This document shows positions 16,913 through 24,596 of a stretch of DNA of 64,000 bases, one piece after another. The notes beneath the pieces are model-generated. The model made no database searches. It was not told the DNA's origin and saw only the letters and a list, made by a program, of their open reading frames with translations. Source of the stretch: Ferruginibacter sp. (GTDB lineage Bacteria; Bacteroidota; Bacteroidia; Chitinophagales; Chitinophagaceae); assembly GCA_016786725.1 (NCBI GenBank), contig JAEUVU010000018.1:62001-126000 (forward strand), given 5' to 3'. Both the position numbers and the translations under genes were made by a program. Every line of letters begins with the position of its first letter. Positions within the stretch are counted from its first letter, which is position 1.

Positions 16913-17482
16913 TTAATAAATGGTGAAGCCTGCAAAGTGCCCGTGATGCGTTATGGAAACGGGTATTTGGATTTTGCCACAATTTAAGAATGGAATTCCG
17001 TTTTTGTCTTTTAGGATGGATAAGTTTTTATCAACGTAGCCGGTTGTTGAACAGTAGCAATCAATTATTTTTTTATAAACGAACTGCCGCTGATCTTTTA
17101 ATTCTGGCAAGATGAAACAGCTATTGATGAAACCTTGATGTGTAATTTCAGCCGGCCGGGCAGTTGTATAGATGTAATTTTTTGTAACAATCGTATTTGT
17201 CCGGTAGCTGCATTTTCCCAACTCAACTTTTCCGGTTGTTTCCGTTGCCAAAGTGCAACTTAATTTCTGCGGGGCAAAAAAACGGCCACCATATTGCCGG
17301 GTATAAAGTTTGTAAGCACTTTCCTTCATACTCCACAATTGCCAAACCATTTGTTCCGATATTGGGGCACTGCAGATATATAGCTGTTCCTGCGGGGTGA
17401 ATACTTTTTGCAGGAAACCCTTTCGTTGCCAGTTGCTTTCTACTGCGGCTGTTGCAATATCTACGATATCATTGCCTGTCAC
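16913..17482 (-). CDS. 4'-phosphopantetheinyl transferase (AcpS/Sfp superfamily)
   Basis: This 189-residue enzyme should transfer the phosphopantetheine arm from CoA to the acyl carrier protein encoded by the neighbouring gene. Diagnostic residues are visible: NDIVDI near the start with Asp5 and Asp8, and WSMKESAYK with Glu54 and Lys58, which bind Mg2+ and CoA in the family. The overlap of 4 bp (ATGA type) with the ACP gene argues for translational coupling and dedicated pairing. Its length is between AcpS and Sfp types. It lies in the polyketide operon 16913-23848. Confidence 0.88.
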   Translation of the reverse strand: MTGNDIVDIATAAVESNWQRKGFLQKVFTPQEQLYICSAPISEQMVWQLWSMKESAYKLYTRQYGGRFFAPQKLSCTLATETTGKVELGKCSYRTNTIVTKNYIYTTARPAEITHQGFINSCFILPELKDQRQFVYKKIIDCYCSTTGYVDKNLSILKDKNGIPFLNCGKIQIPVSITHHGHFAGFTIY

Positions 17483-17733
17483 TTTTCGGCGAGTTTGGTG
17501 TTTATAATGTCCATAGCAGCTTTTACGTTCAGCATTTTTTCCATTGACTCATTATCAATGGTAATGTCAAACTCAGTTTCAACATCTAAAATCACATCTA
17601 CCAGGTTTGCCGAATTGATCTTAAGATCATTCAGAAAATCGGTTTGCTCGTTCATGTTTTTGAAAGCTTCCTCGTTTTTTATATAAGGTTTTACAATGGT
17701 CTTTAATTTTCCTATCAGTTCTTCGTTTGTCAT
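17479..17733 (-). CDS. Acyl carrier protein of the type III PKS operon
   Basis: This 84-residue acidic four-helix carrier has a probable phosphopantetheine attachment serine at Ser41 in INSANLVDV. The usual DSL motif is altered: Asn precedes the serine and Ala follows it. Helix II (NLVDVILDVETEFDITI) and the following ESMEKM region are otherwise typical. It should carry growing acyl chains for the KS, dehydratase and enoyl reductase encoded beside it. It overlaps the ketosynthase gene and the phosphopantetheinyl transferase gene by 4 bp each. Confidence 0.9.
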   Translation of the reverse strand: MTNEELIGKLKTIVKPYIKNEEAFKNMNEQTDFLNDLKINSANLVDVILDVETEFDITIDNESMEKMLNVKAAMDIINTKLAEK

Positions 17734-19007
17734 GCTTTGTATTTTTTAAAGATGATGCAGGTGTTAACATCGCCAAAACCAAAACCGGCTTTGGCAATAA
17801 TTTCTAATTTTTTATTTTCCACCAATACCTGTGGTATTTTACCTGCATTAATGATACCAGAAATATCCGGGTGCACATCTTCGCAATTGATGGAGGGAAA
17901 AATAAAATCATTATCCAAACATAATATGGCAGCAACACTTTCAATAGCGCCGGCAGCGCCGAGGCAATGGCCTGTCATGGCTTTTAAAGAATGCACATAA
18001 GGAAAATCATCTCCCTTTCTATTTAAGGCAACACTCCAGTTATTTATTTCAGCAGCATCTTTTGCGGTTGCGGTTAAATGCCCGTTTATCAGATCAATCT
18101 CATCAGCATCAATATCAGCATCTGCGATTGCCTCTTTAATGCAGCGTTGCACCGCTTCGTTATTTGGCGCTGTCATGCTGCCGGTTCCTCTCTGTCCGCC
18201 TGCATTCATGGCTGCGCCGGAAATTTCTCCGTAAATTTTTGTGCCTCTTTCCAAAGCGCTGTCTAAAGATTCCAGCAGCAATGCACCGGCGCCACTGCCG
18301 GGTACAAAGCCATTGGCAGTAGCACTCATCGGCCTTGATGCTTTTTCAGGATGATCATTGTACTTGTAACTGATCACTTTCATGGCATCAAAACCACCCC
18401 AGATGTAAGGGCCGTCATCGCTGCATCCACCTACCAGCATTCGTTTTGCTTTGCCTGATTGTATTCTTTCAAAACCCATAATGATCGCTTCAGTTCCTGT
18501 ACAACAGGCGGACGAATTGCTTGTAACCAAATTTCCCAAACCAAGTATGCCGCTTAAATAAGCTGATACACCACTTACCATTGTTTGCACCACCGCAGTA
18601 CTGCCCAGGCCTTTCACGTTGCCTTCATCTATCTTATAAAATGATTCTCTTAATTTTTCAACGCTTGAACTACCGGTGCCAAAAACGGTTCCGCTGTCCC
18701 AGTTCGTTTCGCTGTTTTCGCTGATGGTCAACCCGGCATCTTTCCAGGCATCCATGCCAGCCATGCAACCATACAAAATACCGTTGCTGTTAAAATTCTT
18801 TAGTTGAAGAGGGGAGAGGTATTTAAGTTTAAGTTCTTCTGAAACCTGTGGAATGCCGCCAATGCAGCAGGAGAAATTCAGGTCTTTTAATTGCTGATGA
18901 AAACATATGCCGCAGATGCCGTTCTTTATTGCATTTGTAAAATCAATAACACCAACGCCGTTTGGTGCCACCACTCCCAAACCCGTTATCACCACCCGGT
19001 TACTCAC
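17730..19007 (-). CDS. Beta-ketoacyl-ACP synthase (FabF/KS-alpha-like) of the type III PKS operon
   Basis: This 425-residue condensing enzyme extends acyl-ACP chains. The catalytic triad is visible: Cys168 in SNSSACCTG, His310 in INGHLTATAKD, and His347 in MTGHCLGAAGA. The usual GTST after the first catalytic His is replaced by LTAT and a second Cys follows the nucleophile, so it is a divergent FabF relative. No chain-length-factor partner is encoded nearby, so it presumably works alone on the cognate ACP. Overlaps with the ACP gene (4 bp) and the dehydratase gene (8 bp) indicate co-translation. Confidence 0.92.
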   Translation of the reverse strand: MSNRVVITGLGVVAPNGVGVIDFTNAIKNGICGICFHQQLKDLNFSCCIGGIPQVSEELKLKYLSPLQLKNFNSNGILYGCMAGMDAWKDAGLTISENSETNWDSGTVFGTGSSSVEKLRESFYKIDEGNVKGLGSTAVVQTMVSGVSAYLSGILGLGNLVTSNSSACCTGTEAIIMGFERIQSGKAKRMLVGGCSDDGPYIWGGFDAMKVISYKYNDHPEKASRPMSATANGFVPGSGAGALLLESLDSALERGTKIYGEISGAAMNAGGQRGTGSMTAPNNEAVQRCIKEAIADADIDADEIDLINGHLTATAKDAAEINNWSVALNRKGDDFPYVHSLKAMTGHCLGAAGAIESVAAILCLDNDFIFPSINCEDVHPDISGIINAGKIPQVLVENKKLEIIAKAGFGFGDVNTCIIFKKYKA

Positions 19008-19452
19008 ACTTTTTTGATTTTAAAATTCCGGAAATATTGCCGCTGCAAACAATTTTACCGGTGCTGTTCATCATTTTAACATCGCAGCTGAGTTTGCCAA
19101 AACGAAAATATTTTTTCTGGGAGGTTACGGTAACTTTTTCGCCGGGGAAAACCGGTGCATGAAAATTAATTTCGGTGGAAGTGAGCGCTATATCCGGCAT
19201 GGAGAAAGTTTTTGCGATCTTTTCCTGCCCCAAAAAAATACCCACAGTTATTACGGCAATCTGAGCCATAGCTTCCGTAAGAATTACGCCGGGAGTTATG
19301 GGGCATTCTTTAAAATGGCCCTTATAAAAGAACTCGTCTGTTTTAAAAGTGTAACTGCCGGTAGCTCCGTTTTCATTCACTTCAAGCAGTTCATCAACGA
19401 ATAAAAAGGGTTGTGAATAAGGCAGTAAGTTCAGTATTTCTGTTGTCGTCAT
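19000..19452 (-). CDS. FabZ-like 3-hydroxyacyl-ACP dehydratase
   Basis: This 150-residue hot-dog-fold dehydratase should remove water from 3-hydroxyacyl-ACP. The catalytic pair is present: His46 in YKGHFKECPITPGV and Glu60 in LTEAMAQ. The conserved N-terminal HRYPF of FabZ is YSQPF here, a departure also seen in pathway-specific dehydratases. It overlaps the ketosynthase gene by 8 bp and is 2 nt from the enoyl reductase gene. Together these imply a dedicated reductive chain-building module. Confidence 0.88.
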   Translation of the reverse strand: MTTTEILNLLPYSQPFLFVDELLEVNENGATGSYTFKTDEFFYKGHFKECPITPGVILTEAMAQIAVITVGIFLGQEKIAKTFSMPDIALTSTEINFHAPVFPGEKVTVTSQKKYFRFGKLSCDVKMMNSTGKIVCSGNISGILKSKKCE

Positions 19453-19454
19453 GT

Positions 19455-20252
19455 TTAATTTATATGTTCTCCGCCATCCGCAATAATGGTTGTTCCATTT
19501 ATCCAGCCAGCTTCATCTTTGCTTAAAAGATACACAACATTTGCCACATCTTCCGGGGTGGTTAGTTTTTTAAATGGATTTCGCTTTATGGCAGCTGCTT
19601 CCAGTTCCTCATGTCCCGGTATCATCCGGAAAGATTGTGTGTTTGTTACCCCGGCCTGTATGCAGTTTGCTTTAATACCGTAAGGTGCAAACTCCAATGC
19701 AATATTCCTGGTAATGGCCTCCAGCGCTGCTTTGGCAGCAGATACGGCAGCATAGGTTTTAAATGCCTTCCTGTTTCCTTCGCTGGTAAAGCTGATGATT
19801 CTTGCATCAGCAGCAAACAACCGTTTTTCAAAAAGCAATCTGGTCCAATCGTATAAACTAACCGCCATTGAATCAAGCGTTAAATGAAAATCCTCATTTT
19901 GCAATGCCGTATTTTCATCTGCTATCATCGGTTTTAAATTTCCTTTGGCGATGCTGTGCAATAATACTTTTACTTTTCCTGATTCCCCTAATTTTTCCTG
20001 AATATCTTTTATAATAAGTTCTCTTTTTTCTGCAGACATGGCATCTTTATTAAATGCCAGCAACTCTGCACCCAATGCTGTTATCTGTTGAAACTCTTTT
20101 TCAATCATTTCAGCATCGGCCCGGCTGTTGCGATGAACAATGATGATATTGCAGCCATGGGCAGCCAGTTTTTTTGCAGATGCCAGGCCCAGCCCTGCTG
20201 AACCACCCAGTATGAGCGCCCAGTAGTTTTTATTTTCAAAATCTTTTACCAT
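19455..20252 (-). CDS. SDR-family enoyl-ACP reductase (FabL/FabI-like)
   Basis: This 265-residue NAD(P)H-dependent short-chain dehydrogenase/reductase has a Rossmann motif GGSAGLG (residues 17-22). The catalytic Tyr167 and Lys174 are separated by six residues (YAAVSAAK), the Y-(x)6-K spacing of enoyl reductases rather than the Y-(x)3-K of FabG-type ketoreductases. The LLHSIAKG stretch and the GIKANCIQAGVTNTQSF region also resemble FabL. It would saturate the chain made by the neighbouring KS and dehydratase. It overlaps the type III PKS stop by 7 bp. A ketoreductase role is less likely but not excluded. Confidence 0.85.
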   Translation of the reverse strand: MVKDFENKNYWALILGGSAGLGLASAKKLAAHGCNIIIVHRNSRADAEMIEKEFQQITALGAELLAFNKDAMSAEKRELIIKDIQEKLGESGKVKVLLHSIAKGNLKPMIADENTALQNEDFHLTLDSMAVSLYDWTRLLFEKRLFAADARIISFTSEGNRKAFKTYAAVSAAKAALEAITRNIALEFAPYGIKANCIQAGVTNTQSFRMIPGHEELEAAAIKRNPFKKLTTPEDVANVVYLLSKDEAGWINGTTIIADGGEHIN

Positions 20253-21298
20253 TGTAATAAAACGCTTTGTGCCGAAAAGCCTGGGCCAAAGCTAAGCATT
20301 AGTCCTTTATCTCCTTTGGCAATGGGTTTTTCAAGAAACCGCTCCAGCACATAAAGTACGGTTACACTGCTCATATTTCCATAGAGTTTTAAAACTTCAC
20401 GTGTATCGTCAATATTTTTTCCTAATGAGCCAAAAAGTTCATCCACCGTTTGTACAATTTTTCTGCCGCCGGGATGAAAGATAAGATGGTCAACCTCATC
20501 AATATTTGTATTGTTTCTTTCTAAAAAAGGATGAACAATTTTGGGAAAATGCTCTGCAATTGTTTCCGGTACTGTTTCATCCAGCACCATACGCAGACCT
20601 TCGTTGGTGAGTTTAAACCCCATCATATATTCAGCATCGAAAAAATGATACATTTCCTCTGCAATCACTTCAGGCCCTTCGTCTTCTTCGCAGGAGGAAA
20701 GTAAAATGGCAGCAGCGCCATCACCAAATATAGCGGCGCTTACAATATTGGCCATTGAGTAATCATGTAATTGAAAAGTAGCAGTTGGGGATTCAACTGC
20801 AATAACAGCCGCCTTTTTGCCCGGATTTGCCTTTAAAAAATTTGTTGCATAAATGATACCTGAGATACCGGCAGCACAGCCCATTTCTGTAACCGGCAGC
20901 CGCACAATACTTTGCTTCATTTTTAATTTGTTTGCCAGGTATGCATCCACCGAAGGTATCATAATGCCGGTGCAACTTACCGTGATGAGATAATCCAATT
21001 CATTTGCATTCCAACCGGCTTTATCTAATGCTTTTTGCAAAGCTTTTTCTGCAAGTTTGGTACATTCCCGCACATATATATCATTCTTTTCTTCAAAAGA
21101 AGTTTTGGTGAAAACCTCTTCGGGTGTCATGATGGAATACCTTTTCTGTACCCCGGCATTATCAAATATCTTAACCACTTTCCTGATGAATCTTTCATCC
21201 TGGCCTGCAAGCCATGCCTGGGCAAGTGGTATAATATCAGCTGTGTCTCTTGAATAGGGAGGTAATTGCTTTGCTACTGTTTTTATTTTTACCGGCAT
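20246..21298 (-). CDS. Type III polyketide synthase (chalcone/stilbene synthase-like)
   Basis: This 350-residue homodimeric ketosynthase of the CHS superfamily condenses an acyl starter with malonyl-CoA and cyclises the product, typically to an alkylresorcinol or alkylpyrone. The triad is complete: Cys141 in TEMGCAAGISG, His275 in IFHPGGRK and Asn308 in YGNMSSVTV; the C-terminal GFGPGFSAQ-like loop reads SFGPGFSAQ. The length is normal. The ATG at 21298 gives a 10-bp overlap with the methyltransferase gene upstream; an upstream in-frame ATG would add 12 residues. The adjacent KS-ACP-DH-ER set suggests an acyl-ACP-derived starter. This is the core enzyme of the operon. Confidence 0.94.
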   Translation of the reverse strand: MPVKIKTVAKQLPPYSRDTADIIPLAQAWLAGQDERFIRKVVKIFDNAGVQKRYSIMTPEEVFTKTSFEEKNDIYVRECTKLAEKALQKALDKAGWNANELDYLITVSCTGIMIPSVDAYLANKLKMKQSIVRLPVTEMGCAAGISGIIYATNFLKANPGKKAAVIAVESPTATFQLHDYSMANIVSAAIFGDGAAAILLSSCEEDEGPEVIAEEMYHFFDAEYMMGFKLTNEGLRMVLDETVPETIAEHFPKIVHPFLERNNTNIDEVDHLIFHPGGRKIVQTVDELFGSLGKNIDDTREVLKLYGNMSSVTVLYVLERFLEKPIAKGDKGLMLSFGPGFSAQSVLLQW

Positions 21299-22005
21299 AC
21301 TTTTTTTATTATCCATTGATACCTGAAAGCCCATTTCCAGCGGACAGAACAGGCTGTATCTTTTAATTTATTACTGATGGCGATCAGTTCCTTCTTTTTA
21401 AACCCACGCAATACCGAAATGGCGCCATCTTTTTTTACCATTGGGTTACTTATAAAAAAACTCATGCCCTTAAAAAGATAATAAGCCAGGCTGCTCCTTT
21501 GCAGATCATTTATAACCACACCTGTTCTCGTTTTATTTACAATCGGGATGAGTAATTTTTCAATTTCCTGGTTTGTAAAATGGTGAAAGAACAGGGTTGC
21601 AATAGCTACATCAAATGATATGCCCGAAAACTCATCAGAAAATATATCCATTTTTGTGTAGCTGATCTCCGGGTAATCTGCCGAAAGTTTCCTGGCGTAA
21701 TTTACTGTATATTCATTTGCATCTATGCCGGTAAGTTTAAAAGTAAAATTGTTTTTTCTGCCATAATCTGCTACAGCCCTCAGCATATCGCCACTTCCGC
21801 AACCCAGGTCAATGATGGAAATAGCAGTATCTTTTGGTTCATTTTCCAATAACGTGTGCAAACCTTTGATGGTTGCCTTATTGCCCCCCAGCCGCTTATT
21901 AATTGCTGCAATTTGATCCAATGTTTTCCGCAGCATTTCACCTTCCATGCTCAGGTCATCCATCATCTCTTCTTCAGTACTCCGGTATTTTGTATTTACA
22001 GGCAT
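21289..22005 (-). CDS. Class I SAM-dependent methyltransferase, paralogue 1
   Basis: This 238-residue methyltransferase has SAM-binding motif I IIDLGCGSGD (residues 64-73), an acidic motif II TGIDANEY, and FDVAIATLFFHHF as the motif IV region. The substrate is unknown; by position it probably methylates the polyketide ring or a hydroxyl. The N-terminus (MDDLSMEGEMLRKTLDQIA) closely parallels that of the next gene upstream, so the two arose by tandem duplication. It overlaps the PKS gene by about 10 bp and is 2 nt from its paralogue. Confidence 0.88.
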   Translation of the reverse strand: MPVNTKYRSTEEEMMDDLSMEGEMLRKTLDQIAAINKRLGGNKATIKGLHTLLENEPKDTAISIIDLGCGSGDMLRAVADYGRKNNFTFKLTGIDANEYTVNYARKLSADYPEISYTKMDIFSDEFSGISFDVAIATLFFHHFTNQEIEKLLIPIVNKTRTGVVINDLQRSSLAYYLFKGMSFFISNPMVKKDGAISVLRGFKKKELIAISNKLKDTACSVRWKWAFRYQWIIKKVCR

Positions 22006-22007
22006 GG

Positions 22008-22712
22008 TTACATTTTATTGTTAGGGAATACGGTTACCAACAGCCTGAACAAAAATGCATGGCGCAAATGATACCTGTCTTTTTTTGCTTTATTCAAAAT
22101 TACCTGCCATTCGTTTTTTGTAAATGATCGTTTTATCGCAAGCAGCCCGTCTTCTTTTGCCAGTTTGCTTAAAGGCAGAAAAAAACTGCTGAATTTAAAA
22201 AGGTATAGGGCAAGCCGGTTCCGGTTCAGTTCACTGAAAACAAAAGCGCCGGAAACGGCTGGCGAATTATTTATTATAAATGCCGCCAGGGTGTCTTCTG
22301 TAAAATGATACATAAAATGGCTGCTCATCAAAATATCGCAGGAAAGAACCCTGAATCCCGGGTTTAAAATATCTGCCTGTATAAAACTGATTTCACTGAA
22401 ACTGCTGCATTTTTTTTGTGCATACAGCAGGGTATTGTTGTTACCATCTATACCGGTAATAGAAAATTGAATTTTACGCTTCTGCAACGATTTAGCCAGG
22501 GCGATGGCCAGGTCGCCGCCGCCACAGCCAAGGTCTGTAATACGAACAGGCCTGCTTTCATTTTTGCAGATATCATTTACTGTTTTAATAACCGAGCGGT
22601 GGTTACCAAACCATTTGTTTATCCAGGCAAGGCTCTGCAAAGCTTTGTACAAAATTGCTCCATGCAAAGACAAATCATCCAGCTTTTCTTTTTTTAAAGA
22701 CCTTATTTTCAT
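22008..22712 (-). CDS. Class I SAM-dependent methyltransferase, paralogue 2
   Basis: This 234-residue enzyme has SAM motif I ITDLGCGGGD (about residues 58-67) and TGIDGNNN as motif II. The start (LDDLSLHGAILYKALQSLAWINKWFG) aligns with the neighbouring methyltransferase, showing tandem duplication with divergence. Motif IV reads CDILMSSHFMYHF. It probably acts on a different position or step of the same polyketide pathway. The start overlaps the FAD oxidoreductase stop by 4 bp. Confidence 0.88.
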   Translation of the reverse strand: MKIRSLKKEKLDDLSLHGAILYKALQSLAWINKWFGNHRSVIKTVNDICKNESRPVRITDLGCGGGDLAIALAKSLQKRKIQFSITGIDGNNNTLLYAQKKCSSFSEISFIQADILNPGFRVLSCDILMSSHFMYHFTEDTLAAFIINNSPAVSGAFVFSELNRNRLALYLFKFSSFFLPLSKLAKEDGLLAIKRSFTKNEWQVILNKAKKDRYHLRHAFLFRLLVTVFPNNKM

Positions 22713-23848
22713 AACTCAGATACGTTTAAAGCCTTTCCATGGGTTTGCCTGATAATTACCGGTAATATCCCCGGTATATGAGTGATGCCATACATTACGG
22801 CCCTGGCAAGGTTATCTTTTCCAAAGAATGTCTGCAAAATTCTGCCGGTGGCAATACGTTTTTTAAAAGCAACATTCCATTGGTGCTGATACGCAGTTTC
22901 CAATTGTTGTCTTGAATTTATTTTGGAATGGAAATAACCAATGATCAGTTCCGAAGCGATCTTGGCGCTGTGTATGGCCATTGCCATGCCGTTGCCACAT
23001 AATGGATGTATCATGCCGGCAGCATCGCCGCACATTAATATATGGTCTTCTACAGTTGTTTTGTTTGAGAATGAAATCTGGCTGATGGTTAAAGGTTTTT
23101 CAAATACAGGAACAGCATTTTTAAAAACTTTTTCTAAATGAAGGTTTTTATAAACAACTTCCTGCTGAAAGCTTTCTATATTTTTATACTGCTGAAAACT
23201 TTTGTAATTAGAAATATAACAGGCATTGATGTTTCCGTTCTCAACCTGTGATAAACCGCAGTAGCCGCCATTAAAATTATGAAGCGCTACCAGGTCATCC
23301 GGAAAATCTCCTTTAAGATGCATTTTTACTGCAACAAAGGGCGATTTATTTTCTATAAAGCTGCGTTCCAGTTTTACATCCATATTGCTTCTTTTGCCAA
23401 AAGCGCCGATCACCATTTTTGCAGACAGTTGTTTTCCTTCTTTTGTTTTTGCTATAAAGCTGTCATTTACAAATTGCACATCCAAAACGGTATCCTCAAG
23501 GATGATACAATTATTTTCCAGGGCTTTTTGCGCCAGAAAATGATCCAGCGTAAAACGGCTTACGCTAAAGCCGCCAAGCGGAAGTTTGGTTTCTATAGTT
23601 TTACCTCTTGTTGTACTTAATAAAAAGCGGTTGATCTTTTTTGCCCCGGTTGTCATCGGGTCAGCATCAAGCCATTGCAGGTAAGGCAACACCTCGTTTG
23701 AAATATATTCGCCGCAAACCTTGTGCTTTGGGTATTCATTTTTTTCTATCAGGATAACCTTTAATCCGGCTTTTAAAAGGTGTATGGCGCTTACAAGCCC
23801 GGCCAGGCCGCCGCCAATGATGATGATATCTGTGTGTTGATTATTCAA
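22709..23848 (-). CDS. FAD-dependent oxidoreductase (geranylgeranyl-reductase/hydroxylase group) of the PKS operon
   Basis: This 379-residue flavoprotein has a dinucleotide-binding GGGLAGLVSAIHLLKAG near the N-terminus, the KHKVCGEYIS motif typical of the geranylgeranyl reductase/UbiH-like group, and the second FAD motif CGDAAGMIHPLCGNGMAMA. Such enzymes hydroxylate aromatic rings or reduce double bonds. In type III PKS clusters a flavin hydroxylase can turn an alkylresorcinol into a quinone (as known for the Streptomyces srs genes); a similar role is plausible here but not shown. It is the first gene of the operon, preceded by a TATCTTTG box. Confidence 0.88.
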   Translation of the reverse strand: MNNQHTDIIIIGGGLAGLVSAIHLLKAGLKVILIEKNEYPKHKVCGEYISNEVLPYLQWLDADPMTTGAKKINRFLLSTTRGKTIETKLPLGGFSVSRFTLDHFLAQKALENNCIILEDTVLDVQFVNDSFIAKTKEGKQLSAKMVIGAFGKRSNMDVKLERSFIENKSPFVAVKMHLKGDFPDDLVALHNFNGGYCGLSQVENGNINACYISNYKSFQQYKNIESFQQEVVYKNLHLEKVFKNAVPVFEKPLTISQISFSNKTTVEDHILMCGDAAGMIHPLCGNGMAMAIHSAKIASELIIGYFHSKINSRQQLETAYQHQWNVAFKKRIATGRILQTFFGKDNLARAVMYGITHIPGILPVIIRQTHGKALNVSEL

Positions 23849-23892
23849 ACCTGGTATTGCTGATCTTGAAACTCACGTTTTAATGAGGGTTA

Positions 23893-23900
23893 CAAAGATA
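23893..23900 (-). promoter_or_regulatory. Candidate -7 promoter box for the type III PKS operon (TATCTTTG)
   Basis: This exact TAnnTTTG match on the minus strand lies 44 nt upstream of the FAD oxidoreductase start. It is the only convincing promoter-like box seen for the genes down to 16913. Confidence 0.55.
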
Positions 23901-24000
23901 GCCGTTCAATGATAATGCCAGTTGTTGTTTAAAACGCCAATTCTTTGTAAAATCTGAATGGAACGATTATTGTTTTAAAAACTTTAATTAAATTGTGGGT

Positions 24001-24543
24001 ATGAAAAAATTATTCTTCTTGGCAGTCGCCTTTTTCCTGTTCAATTATTGCGCTACCGCTCAAAGGGTATTATCGCCGCTGGATGCCGGCAGTAAAGTGC
24101 ATTTTGTTATAAAAAACTTCGGCATAAAAACCGGGGGCGATTTTAAAGGCTTAAAAGGCGCCATCACATTTTTACCTGCAAACCTGGCCGCATCTGCTTT
24201 TGATGTTACCGTGGATGCAGCAACAATTGATACAGATAATGAAAGCAGGGACGATCATTTAAGAAAAGAAGAATATTTTAATGTAGCTACTCACAAAACC
24301 ATACAGTTTAAAAGCACCAAGGTCACACTTTCTTCCGCAAAAGGCAGGTACTATGTTTTTGGAAACCTCACCATTAAAGGCGTAACCAAACCGGTTGAAT
24401 TTGGTTTTAGCGCCACTCCCAAAGATGGCGGATATGTTTTTGACGGAGAGTTTAAAATTAACCGCAGGGATTTTGGCGTGGGCGGCAGCAGCGCAACCAT
24501 GTCCGACAAGTTAACGGTTTCCTTATCTGTTCTTGCTAAATAA
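24001..24543 (+). CDS. YceI family secreted lipid-binding protein
   Basis: This protein of about 180 residues has a signal peptide (about residues 1-22, ending CATAQ) followed by the YceI lipocalin-like beta-barrel. The family pattern is clear: SKVHFVIKNFG, FDVTVDAATIDTDNESRDDHLRKEEYFN, IQFKSTKV, and GNLTIKGVTKPV. YceI proteins bind isoprenoid chains in the periplasm. It is divergently transcribed from the type III PKS operon, but nothing ties it to that pathway beyond position and the shared theme of lipidic molecules. The ATG at 24001 is chosen over a GTG two codons upstream. Confidence 0.93.
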   Translation: MKKLFFLAVAFFLFNYCATAQRVLSPLDAGSKVHFVIKNFGIKTGGDFKGLKGAITFLPANLAASAFDVTVDAATIDTDNESRDDHLRKEEYFNVATHKTIQFKSTKVTLSSAKGRYYVFGNLTIKGVTKPVEFGFSATPKDGGYVFDGEFKINRRDFGVGGSSATMSDKLTVSLSVLAK

Positions 24544-24584
24544 ATATTGGTTCTGCCATCATCCGGTTTGTAAACCCGGCTTAT

Positions 24585-24592
24585 TATCTTTG
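24585..24592 (+). promoter_or_regulatory. Candidate -7 promoter box (TATCTTTG) just before the LysE-family gene
   Basis: This exact box ends only 4 nt before the ATG at 24597. If functional, the transcript would be essentially leaderless. Confidence 0.45.
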
Positions 24593-24596
24593 CCGG

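Noticed and set aside
19455..20252. FabG-type ketoreductase call for the SDR
   Set aside because: The Tyr-Lys spacing is six residues, as in enoyl reductases, not three.
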